From JACVRW01 sp963728495 (GTDB lineage: Bacteria > Actinomycetota > Thermoleophilia > Solirubrobacterales > Thermoleophilaceae): a stretch of 64,000 bases of DNA. This document shows, piece by piece, positions 31,842-40,010 of the stretch. Below the pieces are notes generated by a model, which was not told the DNA's origin, did not search any database, and saw only the letters and a program-made list of their open reading frames with translations. The stretch's first letter is position 1; the number at the start of each line of letters is the position of its first letter. The stretch covers positions 124,001 through 188,000 of the forward strand of contig CAVSKI010000001.1 of the NCBI GenBank assembly GCA_963728495.1, given 5' to 3'. The position numbers and the translations under genes are program-made.

Positions 31842-33485
31842 ATGGGGTCGTTGGTGCTTGGTCCGCTCCTTCGCTACGTCGGTGAGACGGACGCTGTGAT
31901 CTGGGTGGAGACGAGCGAGGCGTGCGAGGTGGAGATCCTCGGCTCGAGCGAGCCGACCTTCTGCGTCTGCGATCACCACTACGCGCTCGTGTGCTGCGGC
32001 GACCTCGAGCCCGGCACGTGGCACGAGTACGAGGTCAAGCTCGACGGCGAAACCGTCTGGCCGAGAAACGACGGCTTTCCCGCCAGCGCCTTCCACACCT
32101 ACCCCAAGGAGCGCGCGCTCGACATCGTCTTCGGATCGTGTCGCGTCGCGGCCCCGCACGTGCCGCCCTACTCCCTGCGCAAGGACCAGGACGAGCGCGG
32201 ACGGGAGATCGACGCGTTGCACACGCTCGCCCAGCGCATGCGCAACCAGCCGCGCGAGGAATGGCCGGATGTGCTGCTGATGATCGGCGACCAGGTCTAC
32301 GCCGACGAGGTCTCGCCCGCCACGCGCTCCTACATCGAGACCCAGCGTGACCCGGGCGAAGAGCCCGGTGAGCGCGTGGTGGACTTCGAGGAGTACACGC
32401 ATCTGTACAAGGAGAGCTGGGGCGACCCGACGATCCGCTGGCTGCTGTCCACCGTCTCGACGGCGATGATCTTCGACGATCACGACGTCCACGACGACTG
32501 GAACATCTCGCAGGCCTGGCTCGACGAGATGCGCCAGAACGATTGGTGGAACCGCCACATCATGGGCGCTCTCGCCTCCTACTGGGTCTACCAGCATCTC
32601 GGCAACCTGCCGCCCGGCGATCACCAGGAGGACGAGCTGCTCAAGCGCGTCAAGGCCGCCGACGACGCCGAGCCGATCCTCGAGGAGTTCGCCCGCAAGG
32701 CCGACCGCGAGAGCTCGGGCACGCGCTGGAGCTACTGCCGCGACCTCGGGCGCACACGCCTGGTGGTGATCGACTCCCGGGCTGGGCGGCAACTCGAGGA
32801 GGGAGAGCGCTCCATGCTCGATGAGGCCGAGTGGCAATGGCTCGAGGAGCAGGTGACTGGCGACTTCGACCACGTGCTCATCGGCACCTCGCTCCCGTGG
32901 CTGCTGGGTCGCGGGATGCATTACGCCGAGGCGTGGAGCGAAGCGGTGGCCGGCGGGAGCTGGGGCGAGGCCGCGGTGCCGATGGCCGAGCACGCGCGCC
33001 AGGCCGTCGACCTCGAGCACTGGGCGGCCTTCGGCGAATCCTTCAACCGGCTGGCCGAGATCATCCGCTCAGTGGGAGCGGGAGAGCGCGGTCCTGCCCC
33101 GGCAACGGTCGTGGTGCTCTCCGGGGACGTTCACCACGCGTACCTCTTCGAGGTTGCCTTCCGGCGTGGCTCCGGCGTGCAGTCGAGCGTCTGGCAGGCG
33201 GTGTGCTCGCCCTACCGCAACCCGCTCGAGAAGAAGGAGCGGCGCGTGATCAGATTCGGCATGTCACGGCCCTTCGAGGTCGTCTGGCGCGCGCTCGCGC
33301 GATCGGCTGGGGTGGACGATCCGCCGGTCCGCTGGCGGATGGTCGGCGACGGTCCCTGGTTCGACAACCAGGTGGCGGGGCTGACGATCGACGGCCGAGA
33401 GATCGAGATGCGCCTTGACAAGGCCGTGCCGGTTGACAGCAAGTCGGCCCGCCTGGACCGCGTGCTCGACCACAAGCTCGCGTAG
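31842..33485 (+). CDS. PhoD-like metallophosphatase
   Basis: This 547-residue cytoplasmic protein (no signal peptide) has an N-terminal beta-sandwich of ~95 residues followed by a PhoD-like calcineurin-fold domain. Metal and active-site motifs are FGSCRVA, MIGDQVYADE, IFDDHDVHDDWN and LSGDVHHAYL. PhoD enzymes hydrolyse phosphodiesters and monoesters with Fe/Ca. The absence of an export signal sets it apart from classical PhoD, and the natural substrate is unknown. The C-terminal ~110 residues are a separate strand-rich part (WFDNQVAGLTIDGREIEMRL). It probably has a leaderless transcript. Confidence 0.85.
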   Translation: MGSLVLGPLLRYVGETDAVIWVETSEACEVEILGSSEPTFCVCDHHYALVCCGDLEPGTWHEYEVKLDGETVWPRNDGFPASAFHTYPKERALDIVFGSCRVAAPHVPPYSLRKDQDERGREIDALHTLAQRMRNQPREEWPDVLLMIGDQVYADEVSPATRSYIETQRDPGEEPGERVVDFEEYTHLYKESWGDPTIRWLLSTVSTAMIFDDHDVHDDWNISQAWLDEMRQNDWWNRHIMGALASYWVYQHLGNLPPGDHQEDELLKRVKAADDAEPILEEFARKADRESSGTRWSYCRDLGRTRLVVIDSRAGRQLEEGERSMLDEAEWQWLEEQVTGDFDHVLIGTSLPWLLGRGMHYAEAWSEAVAGGSWGEAAVPMAEHARQAVDLEHWAAFGESFNRLAEIIRSVGAGERGPAPATVVVLSGDVHHAYLFEVAFRRGSGVQSSVWQAVCSPYRNPLEKKERRVIRFGMSRPFEVVWRALARSAGVDDPPVRWRMVGDGPWFDNQVAGLTIDGREIEMRLDKAVPVDSKSARLDRVLDHKLA

Positions 33486-33491
33486 CGCGGC

Positions 33492-33547
33492 GCAACTTCG
33501 GGTCCCGCCCATTGTTCATCCGGGGGTACCCACCCACCCTCTGGAGG
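33492..33547 (+). promoter_or_regulatory. Leader of HtaA-like gene, shares blocks with the RTX gene leader
   Basis: GCAACTT (33492-33498), GGGG-TACCCACCCACC (33523-33538) and a GGAGG ribosome-binding site (33543-33547) occur in the same order as at 38887-38937. Unlike most genes here this one has a true leader. Confidence 0.45.
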
Positions 33548-33551
33548 CAAG

Positions 33552-34273
33552 ATGGCACGCAGGCGTTCGCGGCCGCGCATGGCGCTGGCAGCGTTGGTAG
33601 GAGTTCTGGCATTGATGGCCGTTGGCGCGACAAGCGCCCAAGCGGCAATCGTCAAGCTCACCGGAAGCTCGACGATCACCCCCTCGCAACAGGCCAAGCA
33701 GTTCCTGGCGAACAACGGCGTGTCGGTCACGCCCACCGGTCAGGCGACATTCGCCGGCGGTGTGTTCACCTTCCCGATCGCAGCAGGCTTCGGCGACTCG
33801 GCCACCTATGACGGCGTGCTGGCGCACGCGGGCGGCCTGCGCTTCTCCAAGGGCTACGAGTCGGCCGTGGTACGGCGCCCGGTTGCCGTCCGGGCCGGCG
33901 ACACCGCCGTTCTGCTCGCCCAGCTTCCCGGCCAGCCGGGCAACTGCGGCCGGGTCAAGCGCGCACTGCGCCGCTACGCGGTCAACCACCCCGGAGTCAC
34001 CCACAAGGTGTGGCACCTGGCCAAGCAGTACCCGCGGGCGGCCCGCCACGTGGTGCGCGCGCTGAAGCGCTACTGCAGCGAGGGACGGGTCATCGTCCTC
34101 GCCCGGCTGACCAACCTGGGCAAGTCCGTGGAGGACGGCACGGCCACCCTCTCCGCCGATCTGCGGCTGAGCAGGCAGGCCGCGCGCATCGTCAACGCGT
34201 TGCCGGAAGCAAGGTGGTCGCCCCGGGCGCCCTGCTGGGCTCGGGCGTCTCGACGGTCACCCCGGTTTCCTAA
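33552..34273 (+). CDS. Secreted HtaA-domain-like protein, frameshifted near the end
   Basis: The N-terminus is a signal sequence (ALAALVGVLALMAVG, cleavage after AQA). The mature part resembles HtaA domains, which bind haem in corynebacteria: TFPIAAGFGDSATYDGVLAH, GGLRFSKGYESAVV and, near the end, LRLSRQAARIVNAL. An interposed segment with two cysteines (NCGRVK and YCSEGR) and many basic residues is not typical. At about 34203 the frame must change: one base appears to be missing in gcgttgccgg. In the correct frame the protein continues AGSKVVAPGALLGSGVSTVT and stops at 34273, giving ~240 residues. Function is tentative. Confidence 0.65.
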
Positions 34274-34293
34274 GCGCTATCTCGGCAAATCGC

Positions 34294-35313
34294 TCAGCGG
34301 GCGGCCTCGGCCGCCCGCTCTGCGTTTGACTCGCCGGACGCCGCGTCGGCGGTGCCCGCATCGGCTTGAACGGGAGAGCCGCGTACCACGAGGCGCAGGA
34401 TCAGGAGGACTCCTACAACAGGCGTCCCGATCCCGAGCAGCCAGAAAGCCGACTGGCTGTCGATCTGACCGACCATCCAGTCGAAGTTCATGCCGAAGAA
34501 CCCGGTGATGAAGGTGAGCGGCAGGAATATGGTCGCCACCACGGTCAACCAGTACGACGTCTCGTTCAGCCTCAGGTCGATCAAGGTTGCCAGCGCGTCG
34601 GAAGCGGCGTCGATCGCGTCCACCAAGCGACCAATTTGCTCGCCGATGTAGTCGAAGTAGCGTTCGTGGTCCGCCTCGAGGCCTTCAACCTGCTTGATCT
34701 CTACGCCGATCCTCTCGAACAGGCCGCGCTGAGGTCCTGCCCGGCGCCTCATCCTCGAGAGGCGCGAGCTCATCGCCCGCAACGTCGCCATCCGTACCCG
34801 TCCGGCACGAAGGTCAGTCGACATCACCGCCAGGTCATCCAACGTCAGCTCGACCTCGTTGAGCGCGTCGAACGCGCTTACCAGCATTGCGTCGAGGACC
34901 GCGTAGACCACGTATTGCTCGCTGCGCCTCTCACGCGTGTAGGGGGCCAGCAGGTCAGGCAGCGACAGCCGCTCCTCGTGAAGTGTCAGCACGTATTCGC
35001 CGCAGACCAGCACTCGGACTTCGACAGGGCTGAGGCGGTAGGGAGTCCCCGCTGCGAGCTGGGTCGACTCCACGTAGGCGCTGAACGAGAAGACGACGTA
35101 CTTTCCGTCGGCGTAGAGCTTGCGCGTGGACGGGCGGGCCTCCCCGAAGCCCAGTGCCTCAAGCGCCTGCTCCGGAATGGCCAACACCTCGCCCAGCTCG
35201 TGAGGACTCGTCTCGCCCAGCGAGACGTCGACCCAGAAAAAGCTCCCGACCTTACGCAGCTCTCCGATCCGGTCTCGCTCGGCCCCGTCGAGCCCTTCGA
35301 CGATCTCCGTCAT
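34294..35313 (-). CDS. corA: CorA-type magnesium/cobalt transporter
   Basis: This 339-residue protein has a soluble N-terminal alpha/beta domain and long helices followed by two C-terminal transmembrane segments. The first ends in the diagnostic GMN motif (GFFGMNFDWM) after TFITG, and the second is FWLLGIGTPVVGVLLILRLV. CorA forms pentameric Mg2+ channels. The last 25 residues are polar and coincide with the terminator-like dyad at 34296. A TAGTCT box lies nine bases before the ATG. Confidence 0.92.
   Translation of the reverse strand: MTEIVEGLDGAERDRIGELRKVGSFFWVDVSLGETSPHELGEVLAIPEQALEALGFGEARPSTRKLYADGKYVVFSFSAYVESTQLAAGTPYRLSPVEVRVLVCGEYVLTLHEERLSLPDLLAPYTRERRSEQYVVYAVLDAMLVSAFDALNEVELTLDDLAVMSTDLRAGRVRMATLRAMSSRLSRMRRRAGPQRGLFERIGVEIKQVEGLEADHERYFDYIGEQIGRLVDAIDAASDALATLIDLRLNETSYWLTVVATIFLPLTFITGFFGMNFDWMVGQIDSQSAFWLLGIGTPVVGVLLILRLVVRGSPVQADAGTADAASGESNAERAAEAAR
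34296..34319. terminator. Strong GC hairpin, bidirectional terminator candidate
   Basis: AGCGGGCGGCC and GGCCGCCCGCT are perfect complements separated by TC. It lies 22 bases after the HtaA-like stop and within the last codons of convergent corA. No T-run, which is common in high-GC bacteria. Confidence 0.6.
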
Positions 35314-35322
35314 CGGACCCCG

Positions 35323-35328
35323 AGACTA
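35323..35328 (-). promoter_or_regulatory. TAGTCT -10 box of corA
   Basis: Read on the minus strand, TAGTCT is followed by nine bases and the ATG at 35313. Confidence 0.5.
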
Positions 35329-35382
35329 CGGTGGCGCGAAGACGGCTTACGAGATGCCCCGACGGGTCGGCTCGGGTAGAGC

Positions 35383-35818
35383 TCAGGCCAGCGTGGGGTC
35401 GCTCGACGCCTCGGCCAGCCGCCGCGCGAGCGCGCGCAGCACCTTGCGCTCCACGTCCGGGATTCTCGTCGAGCAGGTGGCGGAAGTCCTTGCGGGTCAG
35501 CACGAAGATGCGCAGCGTCGTTTCGGCCGTGACCGTGGCCGTGCGGGGCAGCTCCTCGAGCAGCGCGATCTCGCCCACGAAGTCGGGGCCGCCCCGCGTG
35601 GCGACGCGCCTGCCCTTGCGCGTGACCTTCACCTTCCCATCCACGATCACGAAGAACTCGTGGCCGATTTCGCCCTCTTTGCAGAGCACCGTTCCCGGCT
35701 CGACCTCGAGGTCCTCGGATACGCGCGCCAGCTGGGTGAGGTCCTTGCGGGAGAGGGTCTCGAAGAGGGGGGCGCCCTTCAGCGCCTGCACCTTGGCGTC
35801 CTGGCTGAACAGCTTCAT
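35383..35818 (-). CDS. Cyclic-nucleotide-binding protein (single CNB domain), frameshifted near the end
   Basis: This single cyclic-nucleotide-binding domain has no DNA-binding helix-turn-helix. The phosphate-binding cassette is intact: FVGEIALLEELPRTATV, with the Glu and Arg that contact cNMP, after VEPGTVLCKEGEIGHEFFVI. One extra base in the GGG at 35459-35461 moves the last 28 residues out of frame. Correcting it gives FRHLLDENPDVERKVLRALA and a stop at 35383, total 144 residues, typical for this family. It starts eight bases after the adenylate cyclase gene, so a nucleotide-maker and a nucleotide-binder share an operon. Confidence 0.85.
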
Positions 35819-35825
35819 GGGCTCC

Positions 35826-37175
35826 TTAGCCTATTCGCGCGCGGTCACTGAGTCGAGCCGCATAGAGATGCCACTCGCCGGGAACGCCCTTCAGGTTCTT
35901 GGTGCCGCGGTCCTCGAAGTCGATGCCGGAGCCGGCTGCGAGGTCTCTGACGATGCTGGACACGAGCACCTCGCAGGCTCGGGCCTCGTCCGCGATCCGG
36001 GCGCCGATGTGGACCGCGATGCCTTCGACCTTGCGGGCGACGATCTCCACCTCGCCGGTGTGGACACCCGCCCGGATCTCGAGTCCGAGCTCGCGGACCG
36101 CGTTGATCACCCCGTCGGCGCAGGCGATCGCCCGCGCCGGGCCGTCGAATGTGGCGAGGAAACCGTCGCCGGTGCCGCGGACCTCGCGGCCACCGTAGCG
36201 GGCGAGCTGGGCCCGGACGGTGGCGTGGTGGGCGTCGAGCAGCGCGCGCCAGCGGCGGTCGCCGAGCTCCGCCGCGCGCGAGGTGGACTCGACGATGTCC
36301 GTGAAGAGGACGGTGGTGAGCACACGTTCGGGCGCGGTGTCGATACGCCCCTCGGAGAGGAAGCGCTGTACCGCGTCGGGCACTTCGGGGTCGCCATAGA
36401 TGCTGCTGTCCGGAGAGGTCACCTCGAGCACCTCGGCGTGCGGGATACGCTCGGCGAGGTAGAGGCAGCCGTCGCTGTAGCGGGCCTGGTACATGACGAG
36501 CGTGGGAACGGAGATCGTGGGGAGCATCTCGCGGATGTCGGTCTCCATCAGCACCCGCAGGAACCATGCCGCCGCGCCCGGGCTGGCGGCCAGACGCTCG
36601 TGGTTCACGTGCCAGTGCTCGAACTCCGGGTCTCCGACGCGGCTGGGGAAGTACTTCTTGAGCTCGCCGAGCTGGTAGTCGCGATCGCCCCACTTGAGCC
36701 GCGTCTCGCGCACCCGCCGGTGCCACTTCTCCACCGATCCGCCCATCGGGTAGTCGGGCGCCGAGACCACTCGCGGCCAGGTGTTGTGGAGCATCAGCGC
36801 CACCACGCGCTCCGGGTAGGTGGCGGCGAACACGGCGCAGAGCTGGCCTCCGGGTGACCCCGCGCCCAGCAGGGCGGCGCGGTCGGAGCCGGCGTCGTCC
36901 ATGACCGCGCGGATGTCGTCCATGCGGCTCTCGAAGCTCGGCAGGTCTCGGGGCCGGTCGGAGAGACCAGTGCCGCGCTTGTCGAGCAGGATGAGGCGGG
37001 AGAAGCCGGCGAGCCGCCGGCAGAAATTGACGAAGATGGGCTGCTCCCACGCCCAGACCAGGTTGATCATGAACGGCACGAACATCAGATCCACGGGCCC
37101 CTCGCCCACGACCTGATAGGCGATGCTCACGTCGCCGCTGCGCGCGTAGCGGACCTCGGGGGTTTCGAGGTTCAC
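35826..37175 (-). CDS. Alpha/beta-hydrolase fused to class III adenylate/guanylate cyclase
   Basis: Residues ~10-265 are an alpha/beta-hydrolase fold: oxyanion region VPFMINLVWAWEQP, DKRGTGLSDRP, the nucleophile elbow GAGSPGG (Ser present) and a strand-helix LPTISVPTLVMY. Residues ~280-445 are a class III cyclase catalytic domain with metal Asp in VLFTDIVEST and in REVRGTGDGFLATF, followed by AGVHTGEVE and IAVHIGARI. Such fusions may sense a small ester or lactone through the hydrolase part and make cAMP or cGMP; that is inference. GTG start with TAGTCT eight bases upstream. The CNB protein encoded immediately downstream is the obvious receptor candidate. Confidence 0.9.
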   Translation of the reverse strand: MNLETPEVRYARSGDVSIAYQVVGEGPVDLMFVPFMINLVWAWEQPIFVNFCRRLAGFSRLILLDKRGTGLSDRPRDLPSFESRMDDIRAVMDDAGSDRAALLGAGSPGGQLCAVFAATYPERVVALMLHNTWPRVVSAPDYPMGGSVEKWHRRVRETRLKWGDRDYQLGELKKYFPSRVGDPEFEHWHVNHERLAASPGAAAWFLRVLMETDIREMLPTISVPTLVMYQARYSDGCLYLAERIPHAEVLEVTSPDSSIYGDPEVPDAVQRFLSEGRIDTAPERVLTTVLFTDIVESTSRAAELGDRRWRALLDAHHATVRAQLARYGGREVRGTGDGFLATFDGPARAIACADGVINAVRELGLEIRAGVHTGEVEIVARKVEGIAVHIGARIADEARACEVLVSSIVRDLAAGSGIDFEDRGTKNLKGVPGEWHLYAARLSDRARIG

Positions 37176-37183
37176 GGCGCCGA

Positions 37184-37189
37184 AGACTA
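37184..37189 (-). promoter_or_regulatory. TAGTCT -10 box of the hydrolase-cyclase operon
   Basis: Read on the minus strand, TAGTCT is followed by eight bases and the GTG at 37175. Confidence 0.5.
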
Positions 37190-37237
37190 GGCGGCTTCCC
37201 CGGCAGCCGTGCCGACGCCCTCGGCCGGGGGCACCTG

Positions 37238-37243
37238 TACGCT
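37238..37243 (+). promoter_or_regulatory. TACGCT -10 box of the ThyX-like gene
   Basis: TACGCT is 11 bases before ATG 37255, the longest spacing in the series, so a leader of a few bases is possible. Confidence 0.4.
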
Positions 37244-37254
37244 GGACCGCCGCG

Positions 37255-38895
37255 ATGGACTACCCGGTAGAGAGCTTCACCGACTCCGAGCGCGCGGCGC
37301 TCGCCCCCCACTTCACGAACCTCGACCGGCCGGTATTCGGGCTGGTCAACCTCCCGGAGACCGTCAAGGGCGCGCTGTTCGCGCGCTACTCGCGCTACCA
37401 GGGCACGCTGCGCCGGCTCTTCCTCGACGAGTTCTCGGACGAGTCGGGTGCGGGCGTGGCCTTCGACGGCGAGGAGGGCGAGCGGGCTCGCCAGCGCCGG
37501 GCCGCAAGCGCTCGGCCTAGCCGAGCGCGCGCGGATGATCTCTACGAGCGCATCTTCCTGGGCTACGGCGACGACTCGGTGGCCCAGCTGGGCGGTGCCC
37601 ACATCGCGATGGAGTGGGTCTCGAACGTGATGACCAAGCTGCTCCAGCGCGGGCGGCTGGCCGCCTACCTCGAGCAGTCGACCCGGTACATCGCCTACGA
37701 CGCCCCGATCGGCGAGGGGCTCGGCTACCGCTACTGGCGCCACGCCGAGCTGGGCCCCCGGTACGAGGAGGCGATGGATTCCCTCTTCGACGCCTACGCG
37801 GAGGCGCTCCCGCGCGTGCTGGCCTGGGCCGAGGATCGCTTCCCGCGCGCCGAGGGCCAGGCCGAGCGGGCCTACCGCGGCTCGATCAAGGCCAAGGCGC
37901 TCGACCTGCTGCGCGGGCTGCTGCCTGCCGCGTCGCTCTCGCACATGGGCATGTTCGGCTCGGGCCAGGCCTACGAGCAGCTGTTGCTGCGCCTGTACGC
38001 CTCGCCTCTGCCCGAGGCGCACGACTACGCGGACATGATCCTGCGCGAGCTCAAGGCGATCATGCCCAGCTTCGTGGCGCGCGTGGAGAAGCCCGACCGC
38101 GGCGGCGAATGGATCTCCTACCTGGAGGCGCGCGGCCAGGCGGCCGACCGGCGCGCGCGCCAGCTTGGCCTCGACCGCGCGAGCCGGAGCGAGCGCGCCG
38201 GACCCGAGGTGCGCCTGCTCTCGGTGGAGGGCAGCGAGCGCGACCTGCTGGCAGCGTTGCTCTTCGAGGCCGCCAGCTGCTCGGAGGAGGAGACCCGGAG
38301 CGCCGTGGGGGCGCTGCCCCCTGACGAGTGCGCCGCGATGCTCGCCGAGCTCGTGGGCGAGCGAGCCAACCGCCGCCACCGGCCCGGCCGCGGCTTCGAG
38401 GCCCTGCGCTACCGCTTCGAGGTCGTCTCCGACTACGGCGCCTTCCGCGACCTCCAGCGCCACCGCATGCTGACGGTGCAATGGCAGACGCTGGGGCCCG
38501 AGCTGGGCGCAGGCGTTCCCGAGGAGCTCGAGCCGGCGGGTGTGGCCGATCTCTACCGCGCCGGCCTGGAACGCTCACGCGCCGAGTACACGCGCATCAC
38601 CGAGGCCGGCCGGCCCGAGCTAGCGCCCTACGCGCTCTGCCTGGGGTACCGCATCCGCTACGTGCTCGACATGAACGCGCGTGAGGCGATGCACCTGATC
38701 GAACTGCGCTCGGGTCGCGAGGGCCATCCGGCCTACCGCGCCGTGGCCCACGCCCTACACGCCGAGATAGCCCGCGTGCACCCCGCCGTGGCGGCCGCGA
38801 TGAGCTTCGTCGACCGCGACACCGAGCCACGCCTGGAGCGGATTCTGTCCGAAATCCGGGCCCACGCCAAGCAGGCCGCCGGCAGCGCAACTTAA
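37255..38895 (+). CDS. Tandem ThyX-like (FAD-dependent thymidylate synthase family) protein
   Basis: This 546-residue protein is about twice the usual ThyX length, with two ThyX-like halves. The ThyX signature is R-H-R-x3-x-N-E-x-S-x-R-Y. The first half (residues 132-145) reads RGRLAAYLEQSTRY: the EQS-x-RY part is kept, the His is lost. The second half has RHRMLTVQWQT from residue 402: RHR is kept, the NE-x-S-x-R part is lost. GDDSVAQLGG near residue 106 resembles the ThyX H-x-S helix start. Whether it still methylates dUMP is unknown, and no other thymidylate synthase gene is in the window. Divergent from the cyclase operon. Confidence 0.8.
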   Translation: MDYPVESFTDSERAALAPHFTNLDRPVFGLVNLPETVKGALFARYSRYQGTLRRLFLDEFSDESGAGVAFDGEEGERARQRRAASARPSRARADDLYERIFLGYGDDSVAQLGGAHIAMEWVSNVMTKLLQRGRLAAYLEQSTRYIAYDAPIGEGLGYRYWRHAELGPRYEEAMDSLFDAYAEALPRVLAWAEDRFPRAEGQAERAYRGSIKAKALDLLRGLLPAASLSHMGMFGSGQAYEQLLLRLYASPLPEAHDYADMILRELKAIMPSFVARVEKPDRGGEWISYLEARGQAADRRARQLGLDRASRSERAGPEVRLLSVEGSERDLLAALLFEAASCSEEETRSAVGALPPDECAAMLAELVGERANRRHRPGRGFEALRYRFEVVSDYGAFRDLQRHRMLTVQWQTLGPELGAGVPEELEPAGVADLYRAGLERSRAEYTRITEAGRPELAPYALCLGYRIRYVLDMNAREAMHLIELRSGREGHPAYRAVAHALHAEIARVHPAVAAAMSFVDRDTEPRLERILSEIRAHAKQAAGSAT

Positions 38896-38937
38896 TCTGA
38901 CCACAACGGTTAGAGGGGCACCCACCCACCAAGGAGG
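38887..38937 (+). promoter_or_regulatory. Leader of RTX-type gene with conserved blocks
   Basis: GCAACTT (38887-38893), GGGG-CACCCACCCACC (38915-38930) and AAGGAGG (38931-38937) precede the GTG at 38946. The ATG at 38938 opens only a three-codon frame (ATG CCC CTG TGA), so GTG is the start. Confidence 0.45.
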
Positions 38938-38945
38938 ATGCCCCT

Positions 38946-39957
38946 GTGAGGCAGCGTAGCAACACGTTTCTTCTGCTAATCGCACTCGTCAGCGCACTGT
39001 CGCTGCTGACGGCAGCCGTTGCGATGGCAGCAACCATCATCGGAGATAACGGTCCCAACAACCTGACCGGCACCGATCAGCGCGACCGGATCTTCGCCAA
39101 GGGCGGCGACGACACGGTCAACGCTCTTGCTCGGGGCGACCGTGTGATCGCCGGGGACGGCAACGACACGGTCAACGGCGGGCACGGAGCCGATTGGGTC
39201 TTCGGCGCGGACGGCAACGACGCGCTCGACGGCGGCAGCGGTCATGACCGCGTGCGAGGCGGCGAGGGCGACGACGCCATCAGGGGCGGCGGCGGCTTCC
39301 TGGGCCGGCGCGGCGACAAGCTGCACGGCAACGGCGGCAACGACAACATCGAGGGCGGTGGCGGTTATGACCTCATCACCGGCAACGCCGGCCTCGACAC
39401 GCTGAACGGCGGCGGTGGATGCGATCGCATCTTCGCCGGTGCGGACAACGACATGCATCGACGGCGGAGCGGGCAACAACTTCCGTCGCCTACGCTGTGA
39501 GCGTCTGCACGGCGGCGCCGGCAACGACACCTCCACCGGCGGCGTCGGCCGTGACTTCATGTCCGGCGGCTTCGACGACGACAGCCAGAGCGGCGGCGAC
39601 GGATCGGACAAGATCTTCGCCAACCAGGGTCGCGACGTCTCGGACGGCGGCAACGGCCACGACGTCCTGTGGGCCCTGTCGCGCAAGGACGTGACCGCCA
39701 TCGGCGACCTCGAGGGCGACGACCTCTCGGGCGGCGAGGGCAACGACCGCTTCCACGTGCGCGACGGCGAGAAGGACCTGATCCATTGCGGCGGCGGCAA
39801 CCGCGACCGCGTGATCGCCGATCAGTACGACCAGGTGGATCCCGACTGCGAACGCGTCGAGATCCGCACCATCACCTCCCTCGACCAGGTCGAGGACACC
39901 GAGGAAAACCGGACGGAAATGCCCTCGGAGGACGAGAACGAGGGCACGACTCCCTAA
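38946..39957 (+). CDS. Secreted RTX-type calcium-binding repeat protein, frameshifted
   Basis: It has a signal peptide (FLLLIALVSALSLLTAAVAMA) and then nonapeptide-like GG-x-G-x-D repeats that form calcium beta-rolls: GGDDTVNA, GDGNDTVNGGHGADWV, GGSGHDRVRGGEGDDAI and more. At 39453 an extra A (gacAtgcatcgac) breaks the frame. Without it the text runs on as DCIDGGAGNNFRRLRCERLHG and ends at 39957, giving ~336 residues. The C-terminus loses the repeat pattern and turns acidic (EDENEGTTP). There is no hydrolase or adhesion domain. It could be a structural surface protein. GTG start with AAGGAGG eight bases upstream. Confidence 0.8.
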
Positions 39958-39972
39958 GCGGGACAGAGACGG

Positions 39973-40010
39973 GAGGCACGTCGCCGCGCTAGCGTGCGGC
40001 GGCGTGCCTC
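39973..40010 (+). terminator. Hairpin overlapping the rpe start codon
   Basis: Arms GAGGCACGTCGCCGC (39973-39987) and GCGGCGGCGTGCCTC (39996-40010) pair over 15 bases with one G-U; the loop is GCTAGCGT. It follows the RTX stop by 15 bases and so may terminate that gene, yet its right arm contains the GTG of rpe and its loop contains the TAGCGT -10 box. Confidence 0.55.
39990..39995 (+). promoter_or_regulatory. TAGCGT -10 box of rpe, inside a hairpin loop
   Basis: TAGCGT ends eight bases before GTG 40004, predicting a leaderless rpe message starting within the right arm of the dyad. Confidence 0.45.

Noticed and set aside
37209..37520. Overlapping plus-strand frame upstream of the ThyX-like gene
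   Set aside because: Arg/Pro-rich shadow; the ThyX-like frame shows the conserved sequence.
35845..38481. An 878-codon open frame on the minus strand across the cyclase and ThyX-like genes
   Set aside because: It is the antisense or shifted shadow of two well-identified genes; long open shadow frames are common at this GC content.
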